Shown here piece after piece: positions 16,870 through 26,233 of a stretch of DNA of 64,000 bases; the stretch's first letter is position 1; each line of letters begins with the position of its first letter. The notes beneath the pieces are model-generated. The model was not told where the DNA came from. It ran no database searches and saw nothing but the letters and a program-made list of their open reading frames with translations. A program made the position numbers and the translations under genes. The stretch comes from an uncultured Candidatus Saccharibacteria bacterium. Its GTDB lineage: Bacteria > Patescibacteriota > Saccharimonadia > Saccharimonadales > Saccharimonadaceae. The stretch covers positions 12,672 through 76,671 of the forward strand of contig CAMUOM010000003.1 of NCBI GenBank assembly GCA_947090635.1. Reading direction: 5' to 3'.

Positions 16870-17319
16870 ATGGTTACTAAAATAAAGATGACAGACCCAG
16901 CGCTGTCGTCAAGATGGGAAATGCCACGGGCGTTTTTTGGTACGCGTACCAAGGTAACACCCAATTGCTGGAAGATTTCCGCTAACGGCATGCCCGTCCC
17001 AGCTAGAGGCCGTGCTGATGCTAGACGAATCAACTTGTTTCACGGCTTGGTTGACGCTGCTATTATGGTAGACAATCATGAGTATAACGCCACGCATTGG
17101 ACGGCGCATTTACATGACGTCAACGAAGACATGGAAGCTGATTGCTGCTGGCGCGTAGAAGCAACCATTCTATTACATGCAATTTACGCCGGTCGACTCG
17201 ACTTGATCGATCGTCAGTTGCTTTGCGCAGTATGGACTAACCCAGCATACACTTGGATTTATATTAATCCGACTAATTACCACGACATTGTTGAGGTAGC
17301 AAGTAAGCTACAACGTTAA
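16870..17319 (+). CDS. Unknown protein with hairpin-TGTACATT leader
   Basis: The ATG at 16870 is chosen because AAAGGAG lies 5 bases upstream; an in-frame ATG at 16849 overlaps the leader box and has no site. The 149-residue product is soluble with scattered Cys, Trp and His (for example HWTAHLHDVNED), giving possible metal ligands, but no family is recognised. The next gene starts 11 bases after the stop behind AAAGGAGG, so both form an operon ended by the terminator at 17830. Confidence 0.65.
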   Translation: MVTKIKMTDPALSSRWEMPRAFFGTRTKVTPNCWKISANGMPVPARGRADARRINLFHGLVDAAIMVDNHEYNATHWTAHLHDVNEDMEADCCWRVEATILLHAIYAGRLDLIDRQLLCAVWTNPAYTWIYINPTNYHDIVEVASKLQR

Positions 17320-17330
17320 AGGAGGTAACG

Positions 17331-17813
17331 ATGGATGGTAAATTAAATGATGTAGACAACAAGACTAATTCCAAGGCTGATGCGGAGCAGGTTTGTGCTA
17401 TGCATTATGCTGAGCTAGCGAGGCCGCTGAAGGTTTTGCTGTTGGATTATGCGTCGTTTGAGCAGAAAATGGCTACCATAAAGCGTTTTTGCGGTGCAAT
17501 TGAAGCGGTAAGTCTGGCGGCGGATGCGTTAAGTGACGCCGAGTCAGTATTTCGCAATATCCCAGCGGGGCGAACTGCAGTTGCGCAGCGTATGATTCAA
17601 GAGCGTAAGCAAATGGTCGAAGATGCACAAGTTGCATTTCGGCGCGCCTTATGCAATTGTCAGGCGGTAGCGCGGGATTGCAAAATTGTGATTCCTGGTA
17701 TCGAGCAATACAATATTGATATCTCTAAAGCCTGTAGTTTAGCTCTAGATAGCTTGCAACGAGATATCTATTTTACTGCTTATCGTGCTACTAATGCGGC
17801 AACCAATCAATAA
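17331..17813 (+). CDS. Unknown helical protein
   Basis: The 160-residue product is soluble, Ala-rich and mainly helical with several Cys. A strong GGAGG precedes the ATG. It is the second gene of the operon beginning at 16870. No family is recognised. Confidence 0.65.
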   Translation: MDGKLNDVDNKTNSKADAEQVCAMHYAELARPLKVLLLDYASFEQKMATIKRFCGAIEAVSLAADALSDAESVFRNIPAGRTAVAQRMIQERKQMVEDAQVAFRRALCNCQAVARDCKIVIPGIEQYNIDISKACSLALDSLQRDIYFTAYRATNAATNQ

Positions 17814-17829
17814 TAAATTAAACAATTCC

Positions 17830-17856
17830 AGCCCCTACAAAATGTAGGGGCTTTTA
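17830..17856 (+). terminator. Intrinsic terminator before the ribosomal operon
   Basis: GCCCCTACA and TGTAGGGGC pair around AAA and are followed by TTTTACT. It separates the small unknown genes from the rplC leader. Confidence 0.9.
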
Positions 17857-17904
17857 CTATTGTATTTTTGCTAAAAATATGATAGTATAGTGTTGTTAAT
17901 GTTA

Positions 17905-17975
17905 GACCAACGCCCTGAGAGCGTTTGCAAGTCTTGCCATAACTGGTGGGAAACTGCGAATTCTCAGGCGTTTTA
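17905..17975 (+). promoter_or_regulatory. Structured leader of the rplC operon
   Basis: A long-range stem forms between 17909-17920 and 17961-17972 (AACGCC-TGAG core with CTCAGGCGTT, one bulged C), enclosing about 40 bases with further short pairings, and ends in TTTT. It lies 20 bases before the rplC ATG. Its position matches ribosomal S10-operon leaders, which in other bacteria are bound by L4; that role here is inference. Confidence 0.55.
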
Positions 17976-17991
17976 AGTGGAAAAGGGAAGT

Positions 17992-18633
17992 ATGAATACT
18001 TTAATCGGTACCAAACTTGGAATGACCCAAATCCTCGGGGAGAATGGTGTTGTGATACCTGTCACTATCATTCAAGCCGGCCCCTGCACTGTAACTCAGG
18101 TAAAGTCTGTCGAAAAGGACGGCTACAACGCAGTGCAGCTCGGTTATGGTAAGGGTAAGAACCTGAGCAATGCCGTTGCCGGACACGTAAAAGCATCCGG
18201 CGCCACACCAAAGGTCTTGCGCGAAGTACGAGTTGAGGAACTCGGCGAAGCCAAGGTCGGCGATGTGCTAACAGCAGACCTGTTTAAGGTCGGTGATTCT
18301 GTTGACGTCAGTGGCGTCAGCAAGGGTAAAGGCTGGGCAGGCACGATTAAGCGATGGAACTTCAACCGTCAGCGTAAGACGCATGGTGGTAAGGGTAACA
18401 CTCGCAAGGTCGGCTCAATCGGCTGTATGTACCCACAGCGCGTATTTAAGGGCCATCCAATGGCTGGCCAGATGGGCGCTGAAAAGACAACTGTTAAAAA
18501 CTTGACTGTCGCTTATGTCGACGCCGCCAAGAACCTCGTTGGGGTGAAGGGCGCCGTGCCAGGGCCAAAGAAGGGCACTGTGATGATTAGCGCTGCTATC
18601 AAGTTTAATCACAAGGGAAAGGAGACTAAGTAA
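17992..18633 (+). CDS. rplC: 50S ribosomal protein L3
   Basis: The ATG at 17992 follows AAAAGGGA, giving 213 residues starting MNTLIGTKLGMTQ. The signature with GGKGNTRKVGSIG is present. It is first in a 19-gene operon. rpsJ, normally the first gene of the S10 operon, is absent upstream, where an unrelated operon ends in a terminator. Confidence 0.97.
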   Translation: MNTLIGTKLGMTQILGENGVVIPVTIIQAGPCTVTQVKSVEKDGYNAVQLGYGKGKNLSNAVAGHVKASGATPKVLREVRVEELGEAKVGDVLTADLFKVGDSVDVSGVSKGKGWAGTIKRWNFNRQRKTHGGKGNTRKVGSIGCMYPQRVFKGHPMAGQMGAEKTTVKNLTVAYVDAAKNLVGVKGAVPGPKKGTVMISAAIKFNHKGKETK

Positions 18634-19232
18634 TGGCTGAAGCTAAACTATCTGATGCTGTTTTTCAGGTCGAAGTTCCTAACCATGAACTCCTAAAACT
18701 TGCCTATGACAGCTACTTGGCTGCTAATCGCCAGGTCAGCGCTACGACTAAGACTCGTGGTGAAGTCCGTGGTGGTGGTAAGAAGCCATGGCGCCAGAAG
18801 GGTACGGGTCGTGCTCGTTTTGGCTCATCACGCAACCCAATTTGGCGTGGTGGTGGTGTTGTGTTCGGGCCACTTGGCATCGAGAACTACAACAAGCGAC
18901 TCGCTAAGAGCACTAAGCGTGTAGCATTGCGCCAAGCATTGACGCTAGCTAACCGCGACGGTGAAATCACCGTAATTGATGCTGTTAAAACTACTGGTAA
19001 GACCCGCGAAATCGTCAAACTATTGGCTGATCTAAATCTTGCCGACAAGCGCCGTGTTCTACTAGTTGATGTCAAGAATGAACTTAACTTGCGCGCAACA
19101 GCCAACCTACCACAGGTTGAACTAGTTAGCCCAACTTATCTATCAGTCTTCCACATCTTAAATGCTGATGCTATCGTCTTCACAAAGGAGGCTTTAGCTG
19201 CTACAACTGAATGGCTAAAGGAGGATAAATAA
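18633..19232 (+). CDS. rplD: 50S ribosomal protein L4
   Basis: The 199-residue protein has the conserved long loop GGGKKPWRQKGTGRAR that lines the exit tunnel. Stop and start codons overlap with its neighbours (TAATG). In enterobacteria L4 also represses the S10 operon, which is relevant to the leader at 17905. Confidence 0.97.
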   Translation: MAEAKLSDAVFQVEVPNHELLKLAYDSYLAANRQVSATTKTRGEVRGGGKKPWRQKGTGRARFGSSRNPIWRGGGVVFGPLGIENYNKRLAKSTKRVALRQALTLANRDGEITVIDAVKTTGKTREIVKLLADLNLADKRRVLLVDVKNELNLRATANLPQVELVSPTYLSVFHILNADAIVFTKEALAATTEWLKEDK

Positions 19233-19537
19233 TGTTTATTGCTCCACGTATTTCCGAAAAAGCCTATGGTCTATCAAAGAAAAACATTTACGTATTTGAT
19301 GTGCCAATGGAGGCTAACAAGGCAGAAGTTCTACGTGAACTAGCTGCTGAATATCCAGATGTCAAGGTTGCAGACGTTCGCCTAGTTGTTACTAAGGGTA
19401 AAACCAAGGCAGCAAATCGCGGCAAGCATGCCCGCCCAGGCGTAACTCGTCGCCAAGACGCCAAGAAGGCTTATGTCACCGTCAAGGAAGGCACAATTGA
19501 AGTCTTCAAGGAACAAGAAGAAAGTGAGGAGAAGTAG
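19232..19537 (+). CDS. rplW: 50S ribosomal protein L23
   Basis: The 101-residue protein starts with the typical PRISEKAY segment and has a short acidic tail (EEQEESEEK-like). L23 sits at the tunnel exit and docks trigger factor and SRP. The start overlaps the rplD stop. Confidence 0.95.
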   Translation: MFIAPRISEKAYGLSKKNIYVFDVPMEANKAEVLRELAAEYPDVKVADVRLVVTKGKTKAANRGKHARPGVTRRQDAKKAYVTVKEGTIEVFKEQEESEEK

Positions 19538-19538
19538 T

Positions 19539-20387
19539 ATGGCAACTAATAATATGAAGCCTACTACCAACGGTCGTCGTAACCAAATTGCGGCTGATTT
19601 TGATCAAGTTACTACCAAGAAGCCTGTCAAGAGCCTACTTGTGATTCGTAAGCAGAACTCAGGCCGTAACAATCAGGGTCGCATTACGAGCCGTCACCGT
19701 GGTGGTGGCGTGAAGCGGTTTGTCCGCATCGTTAACTTCAATCTCGAGCCAGGTACGGTTGCTACTATTGAGCATATTGAGTACGACCCAGGTCGTTCCG
19801 CTCGCATTGCTCGCATCCGTGACCAGAAGGGCAATCTACACTACATTGTTGCTAACAAAGACATGGCGCAAGGTCAAGTAGTGAAGGTTGCTTCAGCTGA
19901 ACAGCAAGTTAGTGTTGAGAACGGTAACCGGATGGCATTACGCGATATGCCACTTGGTGCTGTTATCAATAGTATTGAATTGACCGCTGGTCGTGGCGCA
20001 CAAGTAGTTCGTGCTGCTGGCGCAAGCGCCCAGATTACCGCTAAGGAAGGCGATTTTGCCATGGTTAAGATGCCATCTGGTGAAGTTCGCAAGTTCCGTC
20101 TAGAGTGCATGGCTACTCTTGGTGTAGTTGGTAATGAGGGTCACCAAAATGTTAAGTCAGGTTATGCTGGTCGTCACCGCAAGCTTGGTATCCGTCCACA
20201 TGTACGTGGTACTCATATGAACGCTTGTGATCACCCACACGGTGGTGGTGATGGTGGTCAGCACGGTACTGGTAAGGCGCCACGTACCCCATGGGGTAAG
20301 CTAACGCTTGGCGTCAAGACTCGTCACCGCAAGCAAACCGACAAGATGATTGTTCGTAGTCGTCACGAAGCTAAGAGGAGGAAGTAA
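19539..20387 (+). CDS. rplB: 50S ribosomal protein L2
   Basis: The start is the ATG one base after the rplW stop, behind GAGGAGAAG inside rplW. The product is 282 residues with [10 protein letters not shown] near residue 50 and the C-terminal [10 protein letters not shown] loop around the peptidyl-transferase-associated histidine. Confidence 0.97.
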   Translation: MATNNMKPTTNGRRNQIAADFDQVTTKKPVKSLLVIRKQNSGRNNQGRITSRHRGGGVKRFVRIVNFNLEPGTVATIEHIEYDPGRSARIARIRDQKGNLHYIVANKDMAQGQVVKVASAEQQVSVENGNRMALRDMPLGAVINSIELTAGRGAQVVRAAGASAQITAKEGDFAMVKMPSGEVRKFRLECMATLGVVGNEGHQNVKSGYAGRHRKLGIRPHVRGTHMNACDHPHGGGDGGQHGTGKAPRTPWGKLTLGVKTRHRKQTDKMIVRSRHEAKRRK

Positions 20388-20647
20388 TGAGTAGAAGCTT
20401 AAAGAAGGGGCCGTATATCGACGCCAAGCTGATCAAGAAGGTGACTGCTCTATCTGCAGACGATAGAACTGTTATCAAGACTTGGGCTCGTGCTTCTGTA
20501 ATTACCCCAGAAATGGTTAACCGTACGATTGCCGTTCATAACGGTCGCGTGCATGTGCCAGTTCTGATTACAGAAAACATGGTTGGCCACAAGCTCGGCG
20601 AATTTGCCCCGACTCGCAAGTTCCGTAAGCACGGAGGTAAGAAATAA
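20387..20647 (+). CDS. rpsS: 30S ribosomal protein S19
   Basis: The 86-residue protein starts SRSLKKGPY and ends with the [16 protein letters not shown] segment. It overlaps both neighbours by one base. Confidence 0.97.
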   Translation: MSRSLKKGPYIDAKLIKKVTALSADDRTVIKTWARASVITPEMVNRTIAVHNGRVHVPVLITENMVGHKLGEFAPTRKFRKHGGKK

Positions 20648-21069
20648 TGAGTGAGTCATTAACAACCAAGGCCTACCTAAAGGAGCTACGCCTAGCTCCA
20701 CGTAAGGTATCACTAGTTGCTAGCTTGGTTCGCGGTCGCAATGTAGAGGATGCGCTAGTTATTCTAGCTCACACTCCAAAGCGCGCTGCTAAGCCATTGA
20801 GCAAGGTGATTGCTAGTGCAAAGGCCAACGCAATGAATAACTTTAACCTAAAGGCGGACAGCTTGGTAATTGAAACCTTGTCTGTCACGGCGGGTGCTCG
20901 CTTGAAGCGCTATCGCCCAGTATCACGTGGTATGGCACACCCATATCAGCGCAAGACTTCAAACATCTTGGTAGTGGTACGTGGCGAGGTGAAACCAGCT
21001 GCTAAACCAGCGAAAGCTGCTAAGGCAGAAGCAAAGCCTGCTGCTAAGCCAGAAAAGGAGAGCAAGTAA
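20647..21069 (+). CDS. rplV: 50S ribosomal protein L22 with C-terminal tail
   Basis: The L22 core (residues 1-113) has the beta-hairpin loop GARLKRYRPVSRGMAHPY. A further ~27 residues rich in Lys, Ala and Pro form an extra tail, making 140 residues against about 110 in E. coli. Confidence 0.96.
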   Translation: MSESLTTKAYLKELRLAPRKVSLVASLVRGRNVEDALVILAHTPKRAAKPLSKVIASAKANAMNNFNLKADSLVIETLSVTAGARLKRYRPVSRGMAHPYQRKTSNILVVVRGEVKPAAKPAKAAKAEAKPAAKPEKESK

Positions 21070-21701
21070 TGGGCCAGAAAGTAAACCCAATTAGCTTGCG
21101 TGTACAAGCTACCAAGAATTGGACTAGCAAATGGTTCGCTAACAGCAAGCGTGACTTCGCTGCTTGGCTCGCAACTGATATCAAGTTGCGCAAGGCAATT
21201 GAGTCACGGTTTGAAACCCGAGCCGTAATTAACAAGATTGATATTGAGCGCAGTGCTAACCAAACCACTATCAACATCTGGACCAGCAAGGCTGGTGTGG
21301 TGATTGGTCGTGGCGGTGCAGGTGTGCAAGAACTAAAGGCTGAACTAGAGAAGATTGCTGGTGAGCCGATTCGCTTGAACATCGAAGAGGTAAAGCGCCC
21401 AGAACTAGCTGCAAAGATTGTAGCTGAAAATATTGCACGTCAGTTGGAGCGCCGCATCAACTTCCGCCGTGCCTGCAAGAGTGCAGTGCAAAGTGTGATG
21501 GCTGCTGGCGCCAAGGGTGTTCGTATTGAACTCGGTGGTCGCTTGAACGGTGCTGAAATGTCACGTCGTGAAAAGTTCAACGAGGGTTCAGTGCCACTAC
21601 AAACGATTCGTGCTAATATCGATTACCACCTAGCTGTTTCAAAGACTGCTGCTGGTACCATCGGTATTAAGGTTTGGATTAATAAGGGAGAGAGGCGCTA
21701 A
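21069..21701 (+). CDS. rpsC: 30S ribosomal protein S3
   Basis: The 210-residue protein has a KH domain with GRGGAGVQEL and the C-terminal RIELGGRLNGAEMSR signature. S3 lines the mRNA entry tunnel. The start overlaps the rplV stop, and rplP starts directly after its own stop. Confidence 0.97.
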   Translation: MGQKVNPISLRVQATKNWTSKWFANSKRDFAAWLATDIKLRKAIESRFETRAVINKIDIERSANQTTINIWTSKAGVVIGRGGAGVQELKAELEKIAGEPIRLNIEEVKRPELAAKIVAENIARQLERRINFRRACKSAVQSVMAAGAKGVRIELGGRLNGAEMSRREKFNEGSVPLQTIRANIDYHLAVSKTAAGTIGIKVWINKGERR

Positions 21702-22118
21702 ATGTTGTTACTACCAAAGAAGACAAAGTTTCGCAAAGCTTTCAAGGGTCGTAACGATGGCGTAGCTACCAGTTGTAATTACATTGCATTTGGTGAGTTT
21801 GGTTTGCAGTCACAGGGCAACGCTCGTGTTACTAGCCGCCAAATCGAGGCTGCACGTCGCGCTATTACCGGTAAAACTGCTCGTGGCGGTAAAATCTGGA
21901 TTCGTATTTTCCCACAAATCCCTGTTACCAAGAAGGCTCTTGGTCTAAAGATGGGTGGTGGTAAAGGTGCTCCAGAATATTTCGTAGCTAAGGTCAAGAA
22001 AGGCACAATGCTATTTGAAATGGCTGGTGTCAGTGAGGATGTCGCTCGCGAAGCTTTACGCCTAGCATCAAACAAGTTGCCAATTAAGACTAAGTTTGTG
22101 AAGCGGGAGGAAGCATAA
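21702..22118 (+). CDS. rplP: 50S ribosomal protein L16
   Basis: The 138-residue protein has the [10 protein letters not shown] start and the [20 protein letters not shown] segment near the A site. It abuts rpsC and overlaps rpmC by one base. Confidence 0.97.
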   Translation: MLLLPKKTKFRKAFKGRNDGVATSCNYIAFGEFGLQSQGNARVTSRQIEAARRAITGKTARGGKIWIRIFPQIPVTKKALGLKMGGGKGAPEYFVAKVKKGTMLFEMAGVSEDVAREALRLASNKLPIKTKFVKREEA

Positions 22119-22429
22119 TGGCTGAAGCAAAGAAGACGACCGTCAAGAAGACTACTACCAAGAAGCCAGCGAAAGCTGCTGAGAAAGTTGCTGATAAGAA
22201 GGTGAAGGCTCTAGCAGCTAACGCTGAACTATTAGCCAGCTTGCGCAAGATGACCGTTGCTGAGCTTGATAAGGCCCTAGTGGAAGCAAAGGCCGACCTC
22301 AAGCAGGCACAAAAGTTGTTGCGCGCCAATGAATTGCCAGCAACTCACGTAATCAAGACTATGAAGGCAAAGATTGCACGGATTCATGCTGTTGCAACCG
22401 AGAAGAAGAATGCAAAGGAGGCTAAATGA
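22118..22429 (+). CDS. rpmC: 50S ribosomal protein L29 with N-terminal extension
   Basis: The product is 103 residues, where L29 is usually 60-70. The first ~40 are Lys/Thr/Ala-rich and probably disordered, and the L29 helical hairpin (RKMTVAELDKAL to IKTMKAKIARI) follows. The stop overlaps the rpsQ start (ATGA). Confidence 0.92.
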   Translation: MAEAKKTTVKKTTTKKPAKAAEKVADKKVKALAANAELLASLRKMTVAELDKALVEAKADLKQAQKLLRANELPATHVIKTMKAKIARIHAVATEKKNAKEAK

Positions 22430-22761
22430 GCAAGCGTACCATTAGCGGCGTAGTTACCAGCAAAGCTGGCGACAAGACAATTGTGGTTACTCGCACCGTG
22501 CGTGAAACACATCCGCTATACGGCAAGAAGTTTACCACTAGCCGCAAGTTCCATGCTCACGACGAAGCCAATACCGCTAAGGTTGGCGATAAGGTCGTGA
22601 TTGAGGAGAGCAAGCCGATTTCAAAGACTGTAGTTTGGACGTTGAAGGACGTTGTCGAGCACGGTCGCGAGCGACTTGAAGTTAAAAAGACTGAAGTAGA
22701 GGAAGAACTCGAGGCTGCGGCCAAGGGTACCGAAACTGAGGATAGTAAGGAGAGCGAATAA
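22426..22761 (+). CDS. rpsQ: 30S ribosomal protein S17 with acidic tail
   Basis: The S17 OB fold ([14 protein letters not shown] and HPLYGKKF motifs) fills about 80 residues and is followed by a ~30-residue Glu-rich tail. The total of 111 compares with 84 in E. coli. The start is the ATGA overlap with rpmC. Confidence 0.96.
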   Translation: MSKRTISGVVTSKAGDKTIVVTRTVRETHPLYGKKFTTSRKFHAHDEANTAKVGDKVVIEESKPISKTVVWTLKDVVEHGRERLEVKKTEVEEELEAAAKGTETEDSKESE

Positions 22762-23129
22762 TGATTCAACAGGAAACTCGTTTACGGGTTGCCGACAACA
22801 GTGGCGCTAAGGAAGTGCTATGTATTCGTGTCCTAGGTGCTACTCGGCGCCGTTATGCTCGTGTCGGTGATATTATCACTGCTAGCGTAAAGGAAGCCGA
22901 TCCGCACGGCAACACCAAGAAGAAATCAGTTGTCAAATGCGTAGTTGTCCGCACTTGCGAGAAGATTCGCCGTAAGGATGGCTCAACCATCAAGTTTGAC
23001 GACAATGCTGTAGTGTTAATTAACCCAGATAAAACGCCAAAAGCCACTCGTGTCTTTGGGCCGATTCCACGCGAGTTGCGCGATCTCGGCTATGCCAAGA
23101 TTGTCTCTTTGGCCCCGGAGGTACTATAA
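22761..23129 (+). CDS. rplN: 50S ribosomal protein L14
   Basis: The 122-residue protein has canonical length and starts [18 protein letters not shown]. It overlaps neighbours at both ends. Confidence 0.97.
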   Translation: MIQQETRLRVADNSGAKEVLCIRVLGATRRRYARVGDIITASVKEADPHGNTKKKSVVKCVVVRTCEKIRRKDGSTIKFDDNAVVLINPDKTPKATRVFGPIPRELRDLGYAKIVSLAPEVL

Positions 23130-23428
23130 TGAAGCGTATTGTTAAGGGCATGACCGTTAAAGTTATGACGGGTGACAACAAGGGTAAGGTTGCTGAGGTG
23201 ACCCGCGTCGATGGTGACAAGGTTTACCTTGAAGGCGTCAATAAAATTGAGCGTCACTACCGCGCCACCGCATACAACCAAGGTGGCAAGCGCGACATTC
23301 AGAAGCCAGTTCACGTCTCAAATGTAGCCGTGGTGGTCGATAAAGACCAAGTTACCAAGGTAGCTTATGAGACCAAGAACGACAAGAAGGTTCGCGTCGC
23401 TAAAGTTAATAATAAGGAGGTTAAGTAA
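23129..23428 (+). CDS. rplX: 50S ribosomal protein L24
   Basis: The 99-residue protein has a KOW motif (VMTGDNKGKVAEV) near its N-terminus. L24 is an early assembly protein of the 50S subunit. Confidence 0.95.
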   Translation: MKRIVKGMTVKVMTGDNKGKVAEVTRVDGDKVYLEGVNKIERHYRATAYNQGGKRDIQKPVHVSNVAVVVDKDQVTKVAYETKNDKKVRVAKVNNKEVK

Positions 23429-24012
23429 TGGCTACTGCGAAGAAGAGCGAAGCCTACATGCCTCGCTTAAAGAAGCTTTACAAAGAGACCGTCGTATCAG
23501 AGCTTGAGAAGGACTTAAACCTTGACAACGTTAACAACGTGCCAAAGCTAGTCAAAATCATGGTTACCTCTGGTACTGGTCGCAACAAGGACAACAAGCA
23601 CTATCAAGAGGTAGTGGTAAATACCCTTACAAAGATTACTGGCCAAAAGCCAGTGGCACGTCTTGCAAAGAAGTCAATCGCCACTTTTAAGATTCGTAAG
23701 GGCATGGGTGCACCAGTTGGCGTAGTGGTAACACTGCGTGGTGACCGTATGTGGGAATTTATGGATCGTCTAATCAACGTTGCAATGCCACGCATTCGTG
23801 ACTTTCACGGTGTTAGTGTCAAGGCGTTCGATCGCCAAGGTAACTACAGCCTCGGTATTACAGAACAGTCGATTTTCCCAGAACTAACTTTTGAAGAAAC
23901 TACGACATTGCACGGCTTACAGGTAACATTTACCATTGCAAATAGCAATCCAGCCGCATCAAAGGTATTTCTAGAGAAGTTTGGTTTTCCATTTGAGAAG
24001 GAGGTTAAGTAA
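23428..24012 (+). CDS. rplE: 50S ribosomal protein L5
   Basis: The 194-residue protein contains the [20 protein letters not shown] and [10 protein letters not shown] segments typical of L5, which binds 5S rRNA. It is slightly longer than usual at the N-terminus. Confidence 0.96.
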   Translation: MATAKKSEAYMPRLKKLYKETVVSELEKDLNLDNVNNVPKLVKIMVTSGTGRNKDNKHYQEVVVNTLTKITGQKPVARLAKKSIATFKIRKGMGAPVGVVVTLRGDRMWEFMDRLINVAMPRIRDFHGVSVKAFDRQGNYSLGITEQSIFPELTFEETTTLHGLQVTFTIANSNPAASKVFLEKFGFPFEKEVK

Positions 24013-24281
24013 TGGCAAAGAAATCAGCCCTCGCACGTAACGCAAAACGTGCCAAAATGATTGCCAAGTATGCCGCAAAGCGTGCTGAGCTCAAAGAAGC
24101 TGGTGATAGCGAAGGTTTACAGAAGCTACCACGCAACTCTAGCCCAGTTCGCGTCAAGAATCGTTGTACTGAAACCGGCCGCCCACATGCTTACATGCGT
24201 CGCTTCGGCCTCAGCCGCATCGCATTCCGTGAGCATGCGTCAAAGGGTGAAATCCCTGGTGTAACTAAGGCAAGTTGGTAA
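24012..24281 (+). CDS. rpsN: 30S ribosomal protein S14, zinc-free form
   Basis: The 89-residue protein has the conserved [20 protein letters not shown] block but lacks the CXXC pairs of the zinc-binding type. This corresponds to the longer zinc-independent class, here at intermediate length. Confidence 0.95.
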   Translation: MAKKSALARNAKRAKMIAKYAAKRAELKEAGDSEGLQKLPRNSSPVRVKNRCTETGRPHAYMRRFGLSRIAFREHASKGEIPGVTKASW

Positions 24282-24296
24282 AGGAAAGGAAAAGAC

Positions 24297-24698
24297 ATGA
24301 GTTTACAAAGTTCAGACCCAATTGCCGACTTGCTGACCCGCATCCGTAACGCTATCAGCGTCGGTAAGAATGAAGTTCGTGTTCCATCAAGCAAGATGAA
24401 GCGTGTCGTAGCTGAAGTATTAGCTAAGCATGGCTATCTCGCCGCTGTCAAGGAAGAGGCCGGCACTCCACGTGCTACACTCGTAATCACCATCAACCAG
24501 GCTGGTACTAACGCCAATATCACTGAGATTACTCGCGTTAGCAAGCCAGGCCGTCGTGTTTATGCTAAGTCAACCGAAATCCCGCGTGTCGCTAGTGGCC
24601 GTGGTATCATGGTTGTCTCAACCTCTCATGGTGTCATGACTGGCGCTGAAGCGGTAAAGCAAAAGCTCGGTGGTGAGTTAATTTGCAAGGTATATTAA
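24297..24698 (+). CDS. rpsH: 30S ribosomal protein S8
   Basis: The 133-residue protein has the DPIADLLTRIRNA start and the C-terminal STSHGVMTGAEA block. S8 organises the central domain of 16S rRNA. AAAGGAAAGG precedes the ATG; a 15-base gap separates it from rpsN. Confidence 0.97.
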   Translation: MSLQSSDPIADLLTRIRNAISVGKNEVRVPSSKMKRVVAEVLAKHGYLAAVKEEAGTPRATLVITINQAGTNANITEITRVSKPGRRVYAKSTEIPRVASGRGIMVVSTSHGVMTGAEAVKQKLGGELICKVY

Positions 24699-24714
24699 TT
24701 AAAGAAAGGAAGAT

Positions 24715-25251
24715 ATGAGTCGAATCGGAAAACTACCAATTGCTATCCCAACTGGTGTGACAATCACGGTTGATCCAGATTTCATTACCGTTAAAGGGCC
24801 AAAGGGTGAGCTAAAACAGTTCACCCTCCCAGAGGTAGACGTAACCGTAGCGGATAACGAAGTAGTAGTTACACGCCATGATGATTCAAAGATTGCAAAG
24901 AGCCGTCATGGCCTAATGCGCGCTTTAATCAACAACATGGTTACCGGTGTAACTAAGGGCTTCGAGAAGAAGCTACAAATCAATGGCGTTGGCTTCCGCC
25001 TACAATCAAAAGGGCCACAGGAAGTTGAGATGGCGTTAGGCTTCTCACATCCAGTAGTTTATACTGCACCTGAGGGTATTACCCTGGCCTGCAACAAGAT
25101 GGAACTAACTGTGAGTGGTATCAGCAAGCAGCAAGTTGGTCAGGTTGCAGCTGAAATTCGCGCACTTAAGAAGCCTGAACCATACAAGGGCAAGGGTATT
25201 AAGTACGCTGACGAGGTAATCATCCGTAAGGCTGGAAAGGCAGGTAAGTAA
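24715..25251 (+). CDS. rplF: 50S ribosomal protein L6
   Basis: The 178-residue protein has two repeats and the C-terminal PEPYKGKGIKYADEVI signature. AAAGGAAG precedes the ATG, and the stop overlaps rplR. Confidence 0.97.
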   Translation: MSRIGKLPIAIPTGVTITVDPDFITVKGPKGELKQFTLPEVDVTVADNEVVVTRHDDSKIAKSRHGLMRALINNMVTGVTKGFEKKLQINGVGFRLQSKGPQEVEMALGFSHPVVYTAPEGITLACNKMELTVSGISKQQVGQVAAEIRALKKPEPYKGKGIKYADEVIIRKAGKAGK

Positions 25252-25592
25252 TGTCACGTCTAAATAATCTAACTTTGCGCAAGAATCGTATCCGCTCAAA
25301 GGTTAGCGGTACTGCCGAGCGTCCACGCCTTAGCGTGTTCATCTCAAACAAGAATGTCACTGCTCAACTTATTGATGATGCTGCTGGCAAGACTCTAGCT
25401 TATGCTACTACTGTTAAGTCAGATGTAAAGGGTTCTCTATCAGAGAAGGCTGCTAAGATTGGTGCAGAAATTGCCGATAAAGCTGCCGCTGCTAAGATTA
25501 CCGCTGTGGTGTTTGACCGTAACGGTCGCGCTTACGCCGGTCGTCTACATGCCCTAGCTAACGCCGCCCGGGAGAAAGGATTGAAGTTCTAA
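25251..25592 (+). CDS. rplR: 50S ribosomal protein L18
   Basis: The 113-residue protein has the ERPRLSVFISNKN and C-terminal YAGRLHALANAAREKGLKF segments. It binds 5S rRNA with L5. Confidence 0.96.
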   Translation: MSRLNNLTLRKNRIRSKVSGTAERPRLSVFISNKNVTAQLIDDAAGKTLAYATTVKSDVKGSLSEKAAKIGAEIADKAAAAKITAVVFDRNGRAYAGRLHALANAAREKGLKF

Positions 25593-26233
25593 TGAACGAA
25601 GATGCAAAGATGAATACTGCACCAGCTGCTGCGAAGAATGGTGAAGCACCACGCCGCAAGTTCGGTTCAGCTAATAACTTCAGCAGCGATAGCGTTAGCC
25701 GTGATCGCCGCCGCGGTGGTCGTAATGACCGTCGTAATAACCGTCGTGAGCACACTCAAGAGGAGAAGCTGTTCGACGAGCAGACCGTTTCAATTGACCG
25801 CGTGTCTCGTACTGTAAAGGGTGGCCGCCGTTTGCGCTTCAAGGCACTAGTAGTGGTTGGTGACCGCAAGAATAAGGTTGGTGTTGGTGTATCGAAGGGC
25901 CGCGATGTTCAGCAAGCTGTTGAGAAGGCAACTAACATTGCAAAGAAGACCATGATTACCATCCCAGTTGAGAACGATACTTTGCCACATGAAGTGGAGC
26001 TGAAGTATGGCGCTAGCCGCGTTTTACTAAAGCCTGCTGCTCCTGGTACCGGTATTATCGCTGGTGGTGTAGTCCGTACTATCATCGGTGTCACTAGCGT
26101 CAAGAACCTAGTTTCTAAGTCAATTGGTTCGACCAACAAGGTCAACGTGGCGTATGCTACCATTAAAGCGTTGTCTGAATTGAAGCCACGCGCTGAATGG
26201 GTTGGCAACAAGGCGAAGAAGGAGGAGAAGTAA
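25592..26233 (+). CDS. rpsE: 30S ribosomal protein S5 with N-terminal extension
   Basis: The product is 213 residues against ~167 in E. coli. The extra ~55 N-terminal residues are Arg/Asn-rich (RDRRRGGRNDRRNNRREH). The S5 core includes the KGGRRLRFKALVVVGD and KVGVGVSKGRD motifs. rplO follows directly by a TAATG overlap, so rpmD (L30), normally between them, is missing. Confidence 0.96.
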   Translation: MNEDAKMNTAPAAAKNGEAPRRKFGSANNFSSDSVSRDRRRGGRNDRRNNRREHTQEEKLFDEQTVSIDRVSRTVKGGRRLRFKALVVVGDRKNKVGVGVSKGRDVQQAVEKATNIAKKTMITIPVENDTLPHEVELKYGASRVLLKPAAPGTGIIAGGVVRTIIGVTSVKNLVSKSIGSTNKVNVAYATIKALSELKPRAEWVGNKAKKEEK

